Positions 42,839 through 42,959 of a stretch of 42,959 bases of DNA are shown here, piece after piece; within the stretch, counting starts at the first letter, position 1, and each line of letters begins with the position of its first letter. The stretch is from an uncultured Bacteroidales bacterium (GTDB lineage Bacteria > Bacteroidota > Bacteroidia > Bacteroidales > FEN-979): contig CAIJYT010000144.1 of the NCBI GenBank assembly GCA_903824935.1, forward strand, positions 1 to 42,959, in the 5' to 3' direction. Under the pieces are notes generated by a model. That model was not told the DNA's origin and did not search any database. It saw nothing but the letters and a program-made list of their open reading frames with translations. The position numbers were made by a program, and so were the translations under genes.

Positions 42839-42869
42839 CAAAATTACCCCGGTCTTTGTTCACCGGAAA
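42839..42869 (-). promoter_or_regulatory. Promoter candidate for yceI-pirin
   Basis: On the minus strand, TTTC (42866-42869), 19 bases and TAATTTTG (42839-42846) match the consensus with one mismatch. The leader to the chosen start would be about 70 bases, rich in AAACAAAAAC words. Confidence 0.6.
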
Positions 42870-42939
42870 TGTATAAATCATGGTTTCAATTGGAAAAATC
42901 AGGGTTCCTCAGCAAACTACCTGCCGGCTGCCATTTGCA

Positions 42940-42959
42940 GACTGCCGACTGCCGACTGC
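42940..42959. repeat. Heptamer array at the window edge
   Basis: GACTGCC occurs twice and then six bases of a third copy up to the last base. CTGCC words also occur at 42921-42933. The array is cut off by the window, so its full length is unknown. It is a third unit type among the short tandem repeats of this window. Confidence 0.75.

Overview
The window is chromosomal DNA of a member of the Bacteroidota, probably an uncultured relative of the Bacteroidales or Marinilabiliales. Evidence seen in the sequence: many gene starts are preceded by the Bacteroidota -7 box TAnnTTTG, in the best cases with a TTTG-like box 19-20 bases upstream; the genes sit in blocks familiar from this phylum (ileS, a zinc-finger-less DksA/TraR protein and lspA; DUF177, rpmF, plsX and fabH; a single-domain GT5 'glycogen synthase', a DUF4270 lipoprotein and glmS); and there are several lipoproteins. 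I see no tRNA, rRNA, CRISPR array, prophage or insertion sequence with a transposase.

Layout. 1-2.3 kb: atpD-atpC, separated from the rest of the ATP synthase genes, with a small PKD lipoprotein downstream and a very long perfect hairpin at the end. 2.4-9.2 kb: an M23/LysM wall peptidase, the ileS-dksA-like-lspA operon and a receiver-histidine kinase hybrid. 9.3-11.5 kb: a nitroreductase, a PAS-only miniprotein and a thioredoxin-fold lipoprotein. 11.5-14.3 kb: the ribosomal L32 and fatty-acid/phospholipid initiation operon. 14.4-18.6 kb: proline dehydrogenase converging on a 1077-residue fused iron-sulfur flavoprotein. 18.8-21.1 kb: three envelope proteins of unknown function. 21.3-25.4 kb: GT5-like protein, DUF4270 lipoprotein and glmS. 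25.5-28.8 kb: superoxide dismutase, carboxy-terminal processing protease and a secreted alpha/beta hydrolase. 28.9-31.7 kb: a three-gene operon with L-2-hydroxyglutarate oxidase and an Ldh2-type dehydrogenase. 31.7-33.7 kb: an epimerase, a DsrE protein and a membrane protein. 33.7-39.2 kb: a complete tripartite RND efflux operon. 39.4-41.5 kb: pabC, pabB and pabA for folate synthesis, with pabA and pabB diverging from overlapping start codons. 41.5-42.8 kb: pirin and YceI proteins.

The most unusual feature is between the genes. Many spacers consist of short reiterated units: an 8-base unit, GTAGCGAA and variants, at six places, and 7-base units at two more. These arrays often overlap stop codons. 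Three of the places (about 3284-3385, 7895-8000 and 28790-28938) share longer sequence and look like copies of one composite hairpin element filling the space between genes. LspA and the alpha/beta hydrolase both end in the residues SEVAK because their last codons and stop lie inside the array. The unit contains TAG and its length is not a multiple of three, so a three-unit array closes all three reading frames. I propose this dispersed stop/terminator element as the feature most worth following up.
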